Notes: generated by a model from the letters alone, not told the origin. A stretch of 64,000 nucleotides of DNA from JBBQVS01 sp964250765 (GCA_964250765.1 CAXUHF010000010.1:1-64000); one strand, 5' to 3'; shown: positions 42,564 through 51,557, numbered from the stretch's first letter. Translations and numbers: made by a program.

Positions 42564-43474
42564 TGCAAGAAATACAACACGCTGTTTTAGACCCCGCCAC
42601 TCACGTTGGCCTTGTGACGATAGCAGTGTCCTCGCTTGAACGCTCTCTGCGTTATTATCAGAATGGACTTGGTTTTACAATTAAAGATCAAAAGGAAGGA
42701 CTTGTACTACTCGGTGCTGCTACTGGTTTACCCATACTTGCACTTTTTGAGCAATCAAACGCACAACCTCAGCCAGCACGCACAACAGGTCTCTATCACT
42801 TTGCCATTCTCCTACCAACGCGTGGAGACTTGGGACGCTTTCTTTCCCACCTTGTAGAAACGCGAATGTCTTTAGATGGCTATGCCGATCATTTGGTAAG
42901 TGAAGCTCTATATCTCTCCGATCCAGATGGAAACAGTATCGAGGTCTATCATGATCGTCCACGCTCTACTTGGCCTCATCATGATGGGCAAGTTGCAATG
43001 GTTTCCGACCCAATAGATCTCAAAGGATTGATAGCAGAGGGAAGACAAGATAGCTCGGCATGGAGCGGACTACCAGCAGGTACAACGCTTGGTCATATGC
43101 ACTTGCGCGTTGCTAACATACCACAAGCAGAACAGTTTTATTCTCGTATACTTGGCTTTGAGGTAATGCAACACATGCCAGGAGCACTCTTTGTCTCGGC
43201 TGGCGGCTATCATCACCATATTGGATTGAATATATGGCAGAGCCGTAATGCTCCCCAACCTCCATATAATGCAGTAGGCTTACGCTTTTTCACCGTTCAG
43301 CTACCAGATACTACAGCACTAACAAATGTTGTAACTCGTCTGCAAGTCGCAAGTGTGCCCTTCGAGCAGCATGAGGTAGGCGTAATTCTTTCCGATCCGT
43401 GGAACAACAAGCTTTTGCTTACGACGTATGATATTGCTTCTGTTGAAACAATCCAGAATGTCATACAAGCATAG
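42563..43474 (+). CDS. VOC-family dioxygenase (CatE/YfiE-like)
   Basis: A 303-residue protein with two vicinal-oxygen-chelate modules (about 15-130 and 175-290). The N-module has HVGLVTIAVSSLERSLRYYQ and SDPDGNSIEVYHDRP; the C-module has GHMHLRVANIPQAEQFYSRI and GGYHHHIGLNIWQ. The layout resembles Bacillus CatE/YfiE, catechol-2,3-dioxygenase-type or glyoxalase-like enzymes. Metal ligands are probably the His residues of HVGLV and GHMHL and the Glu of SIEVYH, but the final Glu of the C-module is not clear. Coupled to the response regulator gene by a TGATG overlap, an uncommon pairing. Confidence 0.85.
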   Translation: MQEIQHAVLDPATHVGLVTIAVSSLERSLRYYQNGLGFTIKDQKEGLVLLGAATGLPILALFEQSNAQPQPARTTGLYHFAILLPTRGDLGRFLSHLVETRMSLDGYADHLVSEALYLSDPDGNSIEVYHDRPRSTWPHHDGQVAMVSDPIDLKGLIAEGRQDSSAWSGLPAGTTLGHMHLRVANIPQAEQFYSRILGFEVMQHMPGALFVSAGGYHHHIGLNIWQSRNAPQPPYNAVGLRFFTVQLPDTTALTNVVTRLQVASVPFEQHEVGVILSDPWNNKLLLTTYDIASVETIQNVIQA

Positions 43475-43539
43475 AAAGTGTATAAGCAGCACATAGAGTC
43501 TACTCCTGCAACCGCACTGAGAGCGAATTGTTTTACTGA

Positions 43540-43562
43540 AAATGGTCTGTTTACAACCATTT
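43540..43562 (+). terminator. Weak hairpin after the kinase-regulator-VOC operon
   Basis: AAATGGT (43540-43546) pairs with ACCATTT (43556-43562), 7 bp with a 9-base loop, followed by CTCAACC. Located 65 bases past the VOC stop. A weak terminator at best. Confidence 0.35.
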
Positions 43563-43623
43563 CTCAACCATTCTCACACTCATAATCTCATAAATCTAGG
43601 GTACATTTCTATCATCTACACCT

Positions 43624-43649
43624 TCTTATTACTATAAAAAGTGATAAGA
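43624..43649. promoter_or_regulatory. Inverted repeat upstream of PQQ-repeat gene
   Basis: TCTTATTAC (43624-43632) and GTGATAAGA (43641-43649) pair at eight of nine positions around TATAAAAA, about 50-75 bases before the start of the secreted propeller gene. Candidate operator overlapping an AT-rich promoter core. Confidence 0.4.
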
Positions 43650-43700
43650 GATGATGTACTATGCCCATTTTTAGAGCACTTATGAAAGAGAGACTGTTGC

Positions 43701-44912
43701 ATGTCTAGTCTTACGCACAACAGGAAATTCTTTGTGTTTCCTCTGTTAGCTTGTCTTGTTGTTACTCTGGCTCTGTTAAGTTCTCAATGGACTGCGACTC
43801 ACGCTGCAAGTCCGTACACACGTGGACAAGCGACTCCCACTCCACCGAGTGATTGGTCTCAATTCAGCTTCAACTCTTCGCGCTACAATCTCAATGAGCA
43901 TACAATCAGTCCAGCGAACGTTTCTAAGTTAGCACCTTCGTGGTCTGTTCTAACAGGTGCAAATTGTGCTTCCCCTGCTGTTGTGAACGGTATTGTCTAT
44001 ACCTCGCCGAACGGCTCTTACAACGCTTCTGTCATCGCGCTCAATGAGAAAACGGGAAAGAAGCTTTGGAGCATTTCTCCAAGCGATTTAAGGCTTTGCT
44101 CTTCGCCTGCTGTTGCCAATAACATTGTCTATGTTAGCTCCGGTGCACTCTATGCATTGAACGCAAAGACGGGTGCGAAAATTTGGTCAAATAACACGTT
44201 TAATACTGCGACCTCGGCGAATATCACCAATGGTATTGTGTATGTTGCAACACAATTCAATAAGGTTGTTGCGTTGAATGCGATGACCGGAAAAGTGCTT
44301 TGGACCGCATCCACATCCTTTCGAGGGTATATCAACGCCATCTCGCTCACAGTAGCGAATGGGCTTGTGTATGTTGGTGCTCACGACAACACGCTCTATG
44401 CATTCAATGCGCTAACGGGGGCGACGGTTTGGACAACTGGTACAAGTAGCTTCATCTACTCTGTACCAGTTGTTGCTGATGGACTTGTGTTTATCGCTCC
44501 TGGTGGGCAAGAAATAGATGCATTTAATGCGAAGACAGGTGCTGAGGTATGGTCAACGCACATAAAATTCTCGACATTCGGCTCGCCAGCAGTTGCATAT
44601 GGGCTTGTCTATATCACAAGTGGTGACAATAAACTAGCTGCCTATGATGAAAAGACTGGCAAGGTGGTATGGCAGTCAACTTTCAGTTGCAACGAATTCA
44701 CAAATTCGCCTGCGGTCGCCAACGGAGTTGTGTACATTGGGACAGAATATACAAGTGGTTTGACTGCGTATAATGCAGAGACGGGCAAACAACTGTTTCT
44801 GTATTTTAATAGCACTCAAGGAGGTCAAGAAACAGGCTCACCTACCGTTGCTAATGGAACTGTGTATATCACAACCGAATATGGCTACCTGGATCAGTTT
44901 CACCTATTGTAG
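43701..44912 (+). CDS. Secreted PQQ-repeat beta-propeller protein
   Basis: A 403-residue protein with a signal peptide (hydrophobic FVFPLLACLVVTLALLSS, cleavage expected near THAAS). The mature part has about seven PQQ-like repeats built on the pattern VYVxSxxxxLYALNAKTGAxxWS, for example VVNGIVYTSPNGSYNAS, LYALNAKTGAKIWSNN and LVYVGAHDNTLYAFNALTG. It resembles the propeller of PQQ-dependent dehydrogenases and BamB, but lacks the PQQ active-site residues that I would expect, so it is likely a binding or structural protein. Monocistronic, with a hairpin after the stop. Confidence 0.85.
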   Translation: MSSLTHNRKFFVFPLLACLVVTLALLSSQWTATHAASPYTRGQATPTPPSDWSQFSFNSSRYNLNEHTISPANVSKLAPSWSVLTGANCASPAVVNGIVYTSPNGSYNASVIALNEKTGKKLWSISPSDLRLCSSPAVANNIVYVSSGALYALNAKTGAKIWSNNTFNTATSANITNGIVYVATQFNKVVALNAMTGKVLWTASTSFRGYINAISLTVANGLVYVGAHDNTLYAFNALTGATVWTTGTSSFIYSVPVVADGLVFIAPGGQEIDAFNAKTGAEVWSTHIKFSTFGSPAVAYGLVYITSGDNKLAAYDEKTGKVVWQSTFSCNEFTNSPAVANGVVYIGTEYTSGLTAYNAETGKQLFLYFNSTQGGQETGSPTVANGTVYITTEYGYLDQFHLL

Positions 44913-44933
44913 TAGTTGTTGGCTTTTGCGTGA

Positions 44934-44953
44934 GGTAATCATGGATGATTACC
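44934..44953. terminator. Palindromic terminator between convergent genes
   Basis: GGTAATCAT pairs with ATGATTACC (9 bp, centre GG), followed on the plus strand by CCCACTTTTTGC. Lies 22 bases after the propeller gene and 23 bases before the end of the convergent nth gene. Confidence 0.65.
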
Positions 44954-44976
44954 CCACTTTTTGCACACAGACCAAA

Positions 44977-45690
44977 TCAGCTTACGATTGCAGTTTCTTG
45001 CGGATTCACGCTTCCCACATATGCACATTCTTTGTATAAAGGACACTTGTTGCATTCTGGTCTCTGAGCATGACATATCTGACGTCCATGTCGAATAAGA
45101 TTGACATGGAGCGCGTATACCCAATCAGGTGGGGCAACATCTGCGAAATATTCATGTGCCTTATCTGCATTCACATTTGAACGAAGCAAACCTAGCCTTT
45201 TTGAAACTCTCAGAACATGCGTGTCAACCGGCATGACAGGCAGGTTCATATCAAACATCAGCACGCAAGAGGCAGTTTTGGGTCCCACACCTGGAATACT
45301 GCGCAGATAGCGCAATGCCTCTTCCGGCGTACGTTTTACCAGCTCATCATAGAGATACTCTGCAAGTGATTTTGTGCCACTCTGCGCCTGTTGCTCTTCG
45401 GTTAATGTAAATAGTGCATCTTGAATGCGTGGTGCTTTAATATTAGCCAACCCTCCTGAGCGTATCGCGTTGGCGACCTCTTGAGTTGACGCATCGCGTA
45501 CCTCTTCCCAGGTAGGAAACGTAGTGACGAGCTGTTGATACGCGCGTCCTGAGTTGATGTCAGAGGTGTGTTGGGAAAGAATAGTACCAACTAAACCACC
45601 AAGTGGATCATAATCAGGCACGTTTTTCGGTTTGCCGTAGGTGTCAATGAGCAGTTCGTAGACACGCGCTAAATGATCAGACGGAGTCAT
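44977..45690 (-). CDS. nth: Endonuclease III-family DNA glycosylase
   Basis: A 237-residue base-excision-repair enzyme. The helix-hairpin-helix is RSIPGVGPKTASCVLMF with the catalytic Lys, followed by the catalytic Asp in PVDTHVLRVSKRLGL. The [4Fe-4S] cluster ligands are CHAQRPECNKCPLYKEC (Cys-x7-Cys-x2-Cys-x5-Cys by my reading). It removes oxidised pyrimidines and nicks the AP site. A close relative family (MutY) is excluded by the catalytic Lys and the length. It is divergent from the ABC-F locus. Confidence 0.92.
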   Translation of the reverse strand: MTPSDHLARVYELLIDTYGKPKNVPDYDPLGGLVGTILSQHTSDINSGRAYQQLVTTFPTWEEVRDASTQEVANAIRSGGLANIKAPRIQDALFTLTEEQQAQSGTKSLAEYLYDELVKRTPEEALRYLRSIPGVGPKTASCVLMFDMNLPVMPVDTHVLRVSKRLGLLRSNVNADKAHEYFADVAPPDWVYALHVNLIRHGRQICHAQRPECNKCPLYKECAYVGSVNPQETAIVS

Positions 45691-45772
45691 AAAGATTTTA
45701 CTCTCTTTTCTTATCGTTTACAAAACAAGACGGAAATGCTATCGCCAATGGGTATGAGATACTCCATTTTAC

Positions 45773-45789
45773 CTAGTGTTGTAAAGCTG
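45773..45789. repeat. Second copy of 17-base motif
   Basis: Exact match to 26516-26532 (CTAGTGTTGTAAAGCTG), here 66 bases upstream of the ABC-F start. Confidence 0.4.
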
Positions 45790-45854
45790 TCAAAAGACAA
45801 TCCTATCTCACACATACATTTAGTTTCTCAGTTATTGGCGTAAGCGAGGTGTTT

Positions 45855-46034
45855 ATGATTCTCTCTATCAGAAATCTTTCAAAATCGTATGGGGTAGTCA
45901 CGGTGCTCGACAACGTTTCTTGCACGATTCATAACAAAGATCGTGTAGGACTTGTTGGCTCTAACGGCGTTGGCAAATCTACATTGCTACGTATCCTTAT
46001 GAGACAAGAAAATGAATACGCTTTCAGGCGGTGA
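45855..46034 (+). pseudogene. ABC-F ATPase, N-terminal fragment
   Basis: From ATG 45855 (GAGG upstream; an in-frame GTG lies at 45849) about 59 residues encode the start of the first ABC domain: ILSIRNLSKSYGVVTVLDNV and Walker A VGSNGVGKSTLLRIL. The frame then ends as MRQENEYAFRR and stops. The missing sequence between Walker A and the signature motif is normally some 80-100 residues. The second fragment starts in another frame 22 bases before this stop. Confidence 0.8.
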
Positions 46035-47184
46035 GAAAGAGCGTGTAGGACTGGCAACATTGCTCCTGCGTTCACCAGATTTGCTTCTACTAGACGAGCC
46101 TACAAATCACCTTGATGTTAGCAGCCTTGAATGGTTAGAGATGTACCTTTCCACCTATAGTGGTGCTGCACTGATCGTTTCGCATGATAGACAATTTCTC
46201 AATCGAGCGGTTACATCCATTTTTGAGATTGACGAGTATGAACATAGCCTCAAAAAATATGAAGGGAACTACGACGCATATGTTCAAGCTCGTAGTGATA
46301 CAAGACGCAGATGGGAGGTAGAGTACGAACGCCAGCAAGAGGAGATAAAGGAGCTACGTAAACGAGTGAAGGACGTTGCGCGCAATATCGGTCATAGCTC
46401 TCGCGCATCAAGGGACAGGGATAAGTATGCGGTATACTTTTTTGAGCAGCAGAAGCAACAGGCAATCTCGCGCAATGTACGAGTGGCAGAGGAACAGCTC
46501 AAACGTCTTGAGGCTGACCCTATCCCTAAACCACCTGAACTGTTACATGTGAATTCACACTTCGACACAGACGAGATACAATCACAAGAAGTTATCAAGT
46601 TTGCGCATCTGAGCAAAAGCTTCGGTGAATGTCATATTCTCGCCGACCTCAATGGAACAATTGGAGGAAAGGCACGTATCCTGCTTACTGGTCCAAACGG
46701 TGCAGGTAAAACAACGCTCTTCAAGCTTATCATGGGGCTTGAGATGCCTGATGCAGGTGTGACCAATGTCGTACCAAGTGCTAAAATAGGTTATCTTGCA
46801 CAAGAGCCAGAAACGTTGGACCTGAGCAAGACGGTGATTGAAGTGTACAAGTATGGGCAGATAGGTTATGAAGGAGAGTTTGTTGGAAGACTTCTAGGTT
46901 ACGGTCTATTTCGTCTTGAAGACATGCACAAAAAAGTGGAACAATTAAGTATCGGGCAACGACGAAAGTTAGAGATTGCTCGTCTAATGGCAGAACGTCC
47001 TACAGTGCTGCTTCTGGATGAGCCAACAAACTATATTAGCCTGGATGTTTTAGAGGCGTTCGAGACCGCAATAATGGCATTCCCAGGACCTGTACTTGTC
47101 ATTTCACATGACCGATGGTTCATCGAACGCTTCGGCGGCAAACAGTGGGAACTGTTCGCAGGCTCACTGGTACAATATGAATGA
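46012..47184 (+). pseudogene. ABC-F ATPase, remainder after internal deletion
   Basis: 390 codons beginning directly at the signature motif of ABC domain 1 (TLSGGEKERVGLATLLL), Walker B LLLLDEPTNHLD and H-loop VSHDRQFL. The ABC-F linker is intact (about residues 75-195, helical, RQQEEIKELRKRVKDVARN). The second ABC domain has Walker A TGPNGAGKTTLF, signature QLSIGQRRKLEIARL and Walker B LLLDEPTNYISLD. ABC-F proteins act on the ribosome E site and several give antibiotic resistance. Without the first Walker A the protein should be inactive unless complemented by the upstream fragment. Read as a pseudogene or an assembly misjoin. Confidence 0.8.
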
Positions 47185-47226
47185 TTCTTGGTACATAAAC
47201 CATGAAATAGCAGGAGTGTTTTTACT

Positions 47227-47880
47227 ATGCATCTACCAGAACTCCGCGCCGAACTTGTGCGGTATGCAAAAAAAATGTACGATAGTCAACTCGTGCAGGC
47301 AACACAGGGCAATGTCAGTGTGCGAGACCCACAAAGCGGCCTGGTCTGCATTACTCCTAGTGGTGCGGATTATCAACTCTTAACACCAGAAGACATCGTT
47401 GTCGTTGACGAGCATGGTACTGTAGTTGAAGGGAAATGGCATCCATCCGTAGAAACACCCTTGCATACGCTACTTTTGCAACGTCGGCGCGATATTCACT
47501 GCGTTATGCATACGCACTCACCCTATGCAACCGCGTTTGGACTTATTCATCAACCGCTTCCAATGTTTCTGGCTGAGTCTGCACTTTGCCTTGGCGGTGA
47601 AGTGCCGGTCACACCTTATATGATGTCCGGCACGCCGCAATTCGCAGCCTTTATCGCGGAACAGTTAGGGGATCGTCCCGCGCTTATTTGGGGCAATCAT
47701 GGTGCAATGGTGGTTGGACTCAATCTTGCGCTGACCTATTCTATCGCTCATGCACTGGAGGACAGCGCAAAGGTCTATGCCATTGCGAAACAACTTGGTA
47801 CTCCTGTTGCCTTACCACCAGGGGAAATTGAAAAACTACACACATTCTGGAAACAGAGTTACGGACAAAAAGCATTGTAG
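47227..47880 (+). CDS. Class II aldolase/adducin family protein
   Basis: A 217-residue zinc aldolase of the FucA/AraD superfamily. Visible are ATQGNVSVRDP (phosphate-binding Gly-Asn), ITPSGADY, the catalytic Glu in HPSVETPLHTLLL or AESALCLGG, the zinc ligands in VMHTHSPYATAF, and a third His in WGNHGAMVVG. Likely L-fuculose-1-phosphate aldolase-type or another sugar-phosphate aldolase; substrate not decided. AGGAG precedes the start. The threonine aldolase gene follows after 34 bases, so two aldolases are probably co-transcribed. Confidence 0.88.
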   Translation: MHLPELRAELVRYAKKMYDSQLVQATQGNVSVRDPQSGLVCITPSGADYQLLTPEDIVVVDEHGTVVEGKWHPSVETPLHTLLLQRRRDIHCVMHTHSPYATAFGLIHQPLPMFLAESALCLGGEVPVTPYMMSGTPQFAAFIAEQLGDRPALIWGNHGAMVVGLNLALTYSIAHALEDSAKVYAIAKQLGTPVALPPGEIEKLHTFWKQSYGQKAL

Positions 47881-47914
47881 TTATTTCCCGTTTACTACCA
47901 TAAGGAGAAATTCA

Positions 47915-48985
47915 TTGATACCTATTGACTTACGCAGTGATACCGTCACACTTCCAACACCTGCTATGCGTGAGGCCATGTACCGTGCCGAAGTTGGAGA
48001 CGATGTATATGGTGAAGACCCGACAATCAATCGTTTACAGGAACTAGCCGCCGAGCGTACAGGCAAAGAGGCAGCCCTCTTCGTTCCAACTGGCACAATG
48101 GGCAATGCGATTGCCGCACTGACACATGCTGGACGTGGACAAGCAGTTCTTGTTGGCGACGAGTCGCATATCTATCATTATGAGGCAGGTGGGCCTTCTA
48201 CACTTGGTGGGTCGCCATTATGGGTTATCCCAAACAACGCCGATGGCACTCTCGACCTTGATAAGGTACAAGCGGGAATTGCTGATGAGAGCGACGAACA
48301 TGTAGCCGCAACAGCACTGCTCTGTCTCGAAAATACACATAATCGTTGTGGCGGCAAAGTCCTGACGATAGCACAAACGCAAGCTTTGGCTGCCCTTGCA
48401 CACGCGCGTGGCGTTTCCGTACACGTTGATGGCGCACGTATCTTTAACGCAGCAGTTGCATTACATACTTCCGTAAGCTCATTGGTACAAGACGTAGACT
48501 CACTTATGTTTTGCCTTTCTAAAGGACTGTGCGCGCCCGTTGGCTCCATGATTGTAGGGAATAAAGAGTTTATTCGTCGCGCACATCGTACAAGAAAACT
48601 TCTCGGCGGTGGTATGCGTCAGGCAGGAATTATCGCTGCTGCTGGTATCGTTGCCCTAGAGCAAATGGTGGATCGACTTGAAGAGGATCACGAGCATGCC
48701 AAACAGCTAGCACAAGGACTTGCAGACTATCCACAAATAGCAATTGACGCAGATTCAGTGGTCACAGATATTGTCATGTTTAGTCTGCGCAACACAAATA
48801 ATCAACCTGCGACATCCAGCCAGACCGAAGAATTTTTGAATAGAGCGCAGCAGCACGGCGTACTAATGGGTCAGATGGGAGGCGGCAAAATTCGCGCAGT
48901 AACGCACTATGGCATAGAGCAGCAGCACATCACAACAGCACTAACAGAGATACGTCGTGTGCTCGTTGAAATGCACCTTTCATGA
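47915..48985 (+). CDS. ltaE: Low-specificity L-threonine aldolase, TTG start
   Basis: A 356-residue PLP enzyme that cleaves threonine/allo-threonine to glycine and acetaldehyde. The start is TTG at 47915, seven bases after AAGGAG, giving the canonical opening (M)IPIDLRSDTVTLPTPAMR. Longer in-frame readings into the upstream aldolase gene have no homology. Other blocks: PTGTMGNAIAAL, GDESHIYHYEAGG, LENTHNRCGGKVL, VHVDGARIFNAAVAL, and the PLP Lys in CLSKGLCAPVGSMIVG. Length is normal. It probably shares a transcript with the class II aldolase gene. Confidence 0.94.
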   Translation: MIPIDLRSDTVTLPTPAMREAMYRAEVGDDVYGEDPTINRLQELAAERTGKEAALFVPTGTMGNAIAALTHAGRGQAVLVGDESHIYHYEAGGPSTLGGSPLWVIPNNADGTLDLDKVQAGIADESDEHVAATALLCLENTHNRCGGKVLTIAQTQALAALAHARGVSVHVDGARIFNAAVALHTSVSSLVQDVDSLMFCLSKGLCAPVGSMIVGNKEFIRRAHRTRKLLGGGMRQAGIIAAAGIVALEQMVDRLEEDHEHAKQLAQGLADYPQIAIDADSVVTDIVMFSLRNTNNQPATSSQTEEFLNRAQQHGVLMGQMGGGKIRAVTHYGIEQQHITTALTEIRRVLVEMHLS

Positions 48986-49108
48986 CTTTAGATAGAGCGC
49001 ATTGGTATTGAATGTGACTTATGACAGTTACGCATGTCTCCTTGTATGGACTATACTCAAGGCATAAAAGCACTTTGTTGTTCAATCTTCCTAAAAAGGA
49101 GGTATGTC

Positions 49109-49672
49109 ATGAGTTACAGAAATCCGATGCGCTCAGTTACTAGCGGTCTCTCTGGTGGAATTTTGTTACTTGGTCTAGCACTCTCGTTTGCTTTTGGAGG
49201 CTTCAATCTTGTCATCTTCTTTATTGCATTAGGCTTCTCAATCCTCATTGGCTCTTTTAGCTCTCGTAATCCGAAAGGTGTTTCGGGTGGCTTAATTGGT
49301 GCAATGTGGATGATAATGCTTGCGTTATTCTTCGCCACGGGAAGTTGGCTCTGGTTTTTGGTAGGCGCGGCACTCTCAGCTATCATCAGCGCGCTCATTC
49401 GACCTCTTACAGCCTTTTTGCTTGGTTTGGGTATCTTTGGGCTTGCATCAACGAATCAACCGCCGCAACAAACCTATTATCAACCTACTTCTGACCAGCA
49501 ACCGTATCCGTTACAACCACAACAATATCAACAAGGATATCAGCCAACACCTCAGGCGGAGGGCTATCAGGAAGGTGGACAACGTTACACGTATCCAGGA
49601 CAACAACTACCTCAACAACAATATGAACAGCCACAGGCACAGTACCCGCAGGAAATGCCGCCACAACAATAA
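49109..49672 (+). CDS. Membrane protein with Pro/Gln-rich tail
   Basis: From ATG 49109 (AAAGGAGG six to seven bases upstream, a near-perfect site) 187 residues. Residues 1-110 hold four hydrophobic helices, for example SGGILLLGLALSFAFGGF and LVIFFIALGFSILIGSF. The remaining 75 residues are disordered, rich in Gln, Pro and Tyr (QPPQQTYYQP, YQQGYQPTPQAEGYQ). No family recognised. The strong ribosome binding site suggests abundant expression. A terminator follows. Confidence 0.75.
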   Translation: MSYRNPMRSVTSGLSGGILLLGLALSFAFGGFNLVIFFIALGFSILIGSFSSRNPKGVSGGLIGAMWMIMLALFFATGSWLWFLVGAALSAIISALIRPLTAFLLGLGIFGLASTNQPPQQTYYQPTSDQQPYPLQPQQYQQGYQPTPQAEGYQEGGQRYTYPGQQLPQQQYEQPQAQYPQEMPPQQ

Positions 49673-49767
49673 CGTCTTTCATACGACACATAGCCTTGTT
49701 GTCAATGCCTGTAACATCTGTCCTCATACAATCAAGCATTTGACACCTAATCGCAACAAAAGATACT

Positions 49768-49800
49768 ATCAGGTAGGACACAATGTGTGTCCTACCTGAT
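49768..49800 (+). terminator. Intrinsic terminator, 15-bp stem
   Basis: ATCAGGTAGGACACA pairs with TGTGTCCTACCTGAT around ATG, followed by TTCTTATTTCTTTCTTT. Placed 96 bases after the membrane protein stop and just before the SDR gene. Confidence 0.85.
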
Positions 49801-49835
49801 TTCTTATTTCTTTCTTTAGACGAGGAGTTTGTGAA

Positions 49836-50666
49836 ATGGCACTGAAGGACTTCAATGGCGCGGTTGCAGTGGTTACGGGTGGAGCAAGTGGTATCGGTTT
49901 GGCAACGGCACGCGCTCTATATGCTCAGGGAGCACATATCGTACTAGCAGATATCAATAGCGAAGGGCTGGCGCAGGCAGTAGAACAGGTACGCCAGCAT
50001 GCACCATCAGCGACAGGCAAAGTTCTAGGCGTGCCAACTGATGTAACACAGGTCACACAAGTTGAAGCACTTATGCAACAAGCACACAATGTCGATGGAC
50101 ACATCGACCTTGTTGTTACCAGTGCGGGTATTGGGCGCGGCGGTCCAATTGATCTTTTCAGTTCTGAAGACATGCAAGCTATGATGAACATTAACTTCAT
50201 GGGCACATATAATTGTACGAGAGCAGCTCTGCCCGCAATGCGTAGTCAGCAACATGGTCACTTCGTCTTTCTTAGCTCGGTGGCAGGCAAGATTTGTGCT
50301 CCATTGCTCACAGGCTATGTGGCAACGAAGTGGGCCATACGCGGCTTTTCCTCTGCCTTACGCGCCGAATTATATAATACAGGAATTGATGTCACCACCG
50401 TCTATCCCGCTTGGGTTGAAACGCCGATGATTCAGCAAGAGCAAAATGCGATGCAACTGTTAAACATTGTCGCTATGCTTACACCCGATCAGGTTGCAAG
50501 TGAGATATTACAAGCGGTACAGGAAGGCCGTCATGACCTTACGCTTGCTCCCAATCCAGACATTGCAGCAGTGCTTTCCATGATGAAAGAAGATCAGGAT
50601 AAAGCAGAAGAGGTTGTTGGACAGTCATTTCGACAGAACATTCAGAAGCTATCACAAACGCCGTAA
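49836..50666 (+). CDS. SDR-family oxidoreductase
   Basis: A 276-residue short-chain dehydrogenase. The NAD(P) loop is VVTGGASGIGLATA, the adenine Asp in PTDV (about residue 66), NNAG-equivalent SAGIGRG, catalytic Ser in FLSSVAGK and the YxxxK pair in GYVATKWAIRG. The tail (DPDIAAVLSMMKEDQDKAEE type) is helical. It lies 24 bases before the MpaB-type oxygenase gene on the same strand. Substrate unknown; another SDR of similar length is at 58745. Confidence 0.92.
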   Translation: MALKDFNGAVAVVTGGASGIGLATARALYAQGAHIVLADINSEGLAQAVEQVRQHAPSATGKVLGVPTDVTQVTQVEALMQQAHNVDGHIDLVVTSAGIGRGGPIDLFSSEDMQAMMNINFMGTYNCTRAALPAMRSQQHGHFVFLSSVAGKICAPLLTGYVATKWAIRGFSSALRAELYNTGIDVTTVYPAWVETPMIQQEQNAMQLLNIVAMLTPDQVASEILQAVQEGRHDLTLAPNPDIAAVLSMMKEDQDKAEEVVGQSFRQNIQKLSQTP

Positions 50667-50690
50667 CAGCAGAACGAAAGGGCGGTTGAT

Positions 50691-51518
50691 GTGCAAAAAC
50701 ATGGCTACTTTGGCTCGAAAAGCATGACCTGGAAAATTGGTCAGGAATCTATCTTGCTTTTAGGTGGGGCACGAGCGGTGCTGATGCAACTTGCACATCC
50801 ACTCGTTGCATTAGGAGTAAGCGAACATAGTAGCTATATGACGAAACCATTTCAGCGAACAGAGCATACGTTTCTGTTGGGACAAATGCTTACGTTTGGC
50901 ACAACGGATACTGCACGAAAGGCCGCTCGCACAATCAATCACCTTCACAAGCACGTTAAAGGTACTCTACCAGTAGAAGCAGGCGCACATACTCAAGATA
51001 CAGCTTATAGCGCACGCGATCCTAAGTTGCTACTCTGGGTACATGCTACCCTCGCTGACACTATTCTCCGCACCTATCCACTATTCGTCGGTCCACTTAC
51101 ATATGAGGAGCAAAATCAGTATTACCAGGAATCCAAAGTGATGGGATATCTACTAGGACTCGCCCACTCTGACATGCCCTCAACCGTCAACGATCTGTAT
51201 GCTTACGTCCATGATATGGTATATAGCAATCAGTTAGCCGCCACGCCACAAGCGAGACAAATTGTTCGTCAGGTCCTGTATCCACCTATTCCAGATGTGT
51301 TTCGTCCAATACTACACTTCAACCTACACATCACGACTGCGCTTCTGCCTCAACCTGTTCGTGAGATATACGGCTTAGAATGGGACGCTAAACGCCAGAA
51401 AATCTTTGACATTGAGGCTAAGGGAATAAGAAAAACGTATCCACACCTCCCCGACAAGCTGCGAGTATTCCCAATCACTAAAAAGATGATGAAGCAAGAG
51501 GAGACGCACAGAAGCTAG
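50691..51518 (+). CDS. MpaB/latex-clearing-like oxygenase (DUF2236)
   Basis: A 275-residue protein of the MpaB/DUF2236 family, heme-b-linked oxygenase-like proteins related to rubber oxygenase Lcp. Features: the opening KIGQESILLLGGARAVLMQL, AHPLVALGVSEHS, QMLTFGTTDTARKAAR, HATLADTILRTYPLF, and a C-terminal helical part. Start codon is GTG with AAGGGCGG upstream. The conserved His residues (AHPL, HKHV, WVHA) are candidate heme ligands. In fungi MpaB cleaves a prenyl chain; in bacteria functions are mostly unknown. Likely an operon with the SDR upstream. Confidence 0.85.
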   Translation: MQKHGYFGSKSMTWKIGQESILLLGGARAVLMQLAHPLVALGVSEHSSYMTKPFQRTEHTFLLGQMLTFGTTDTARKAARTINHLHKHVKGTLPVEAGAHTQDTAYSARDPKLLLWVHATLADTILRTYPLFVGPLTYEEQNQYYQESKVMGYLLGLAHSDMPSTVNDLYAYVHDMVYSNQLAATPQARQIVRQVLYPPIPDVFRPILHFNLHITTALLPQPVREIYGLEWDAKRQKIFDIEAKGIRKTYPHLPDKLRVFPITKKMMKQEETHRS

Positions 51519-51557
51519 TAAATATATAATATTTTCTTTGTTATGAATTGCACAACA

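Noticed and set aside
47750..47914. Extended N-terminus of the threonine aldolase
   Set aside because: The extra 55 codons lie in another frame of the class II aldolase gene and lack homology; TTG at 47915 with AAGGAG gives the canonical N-terminus.
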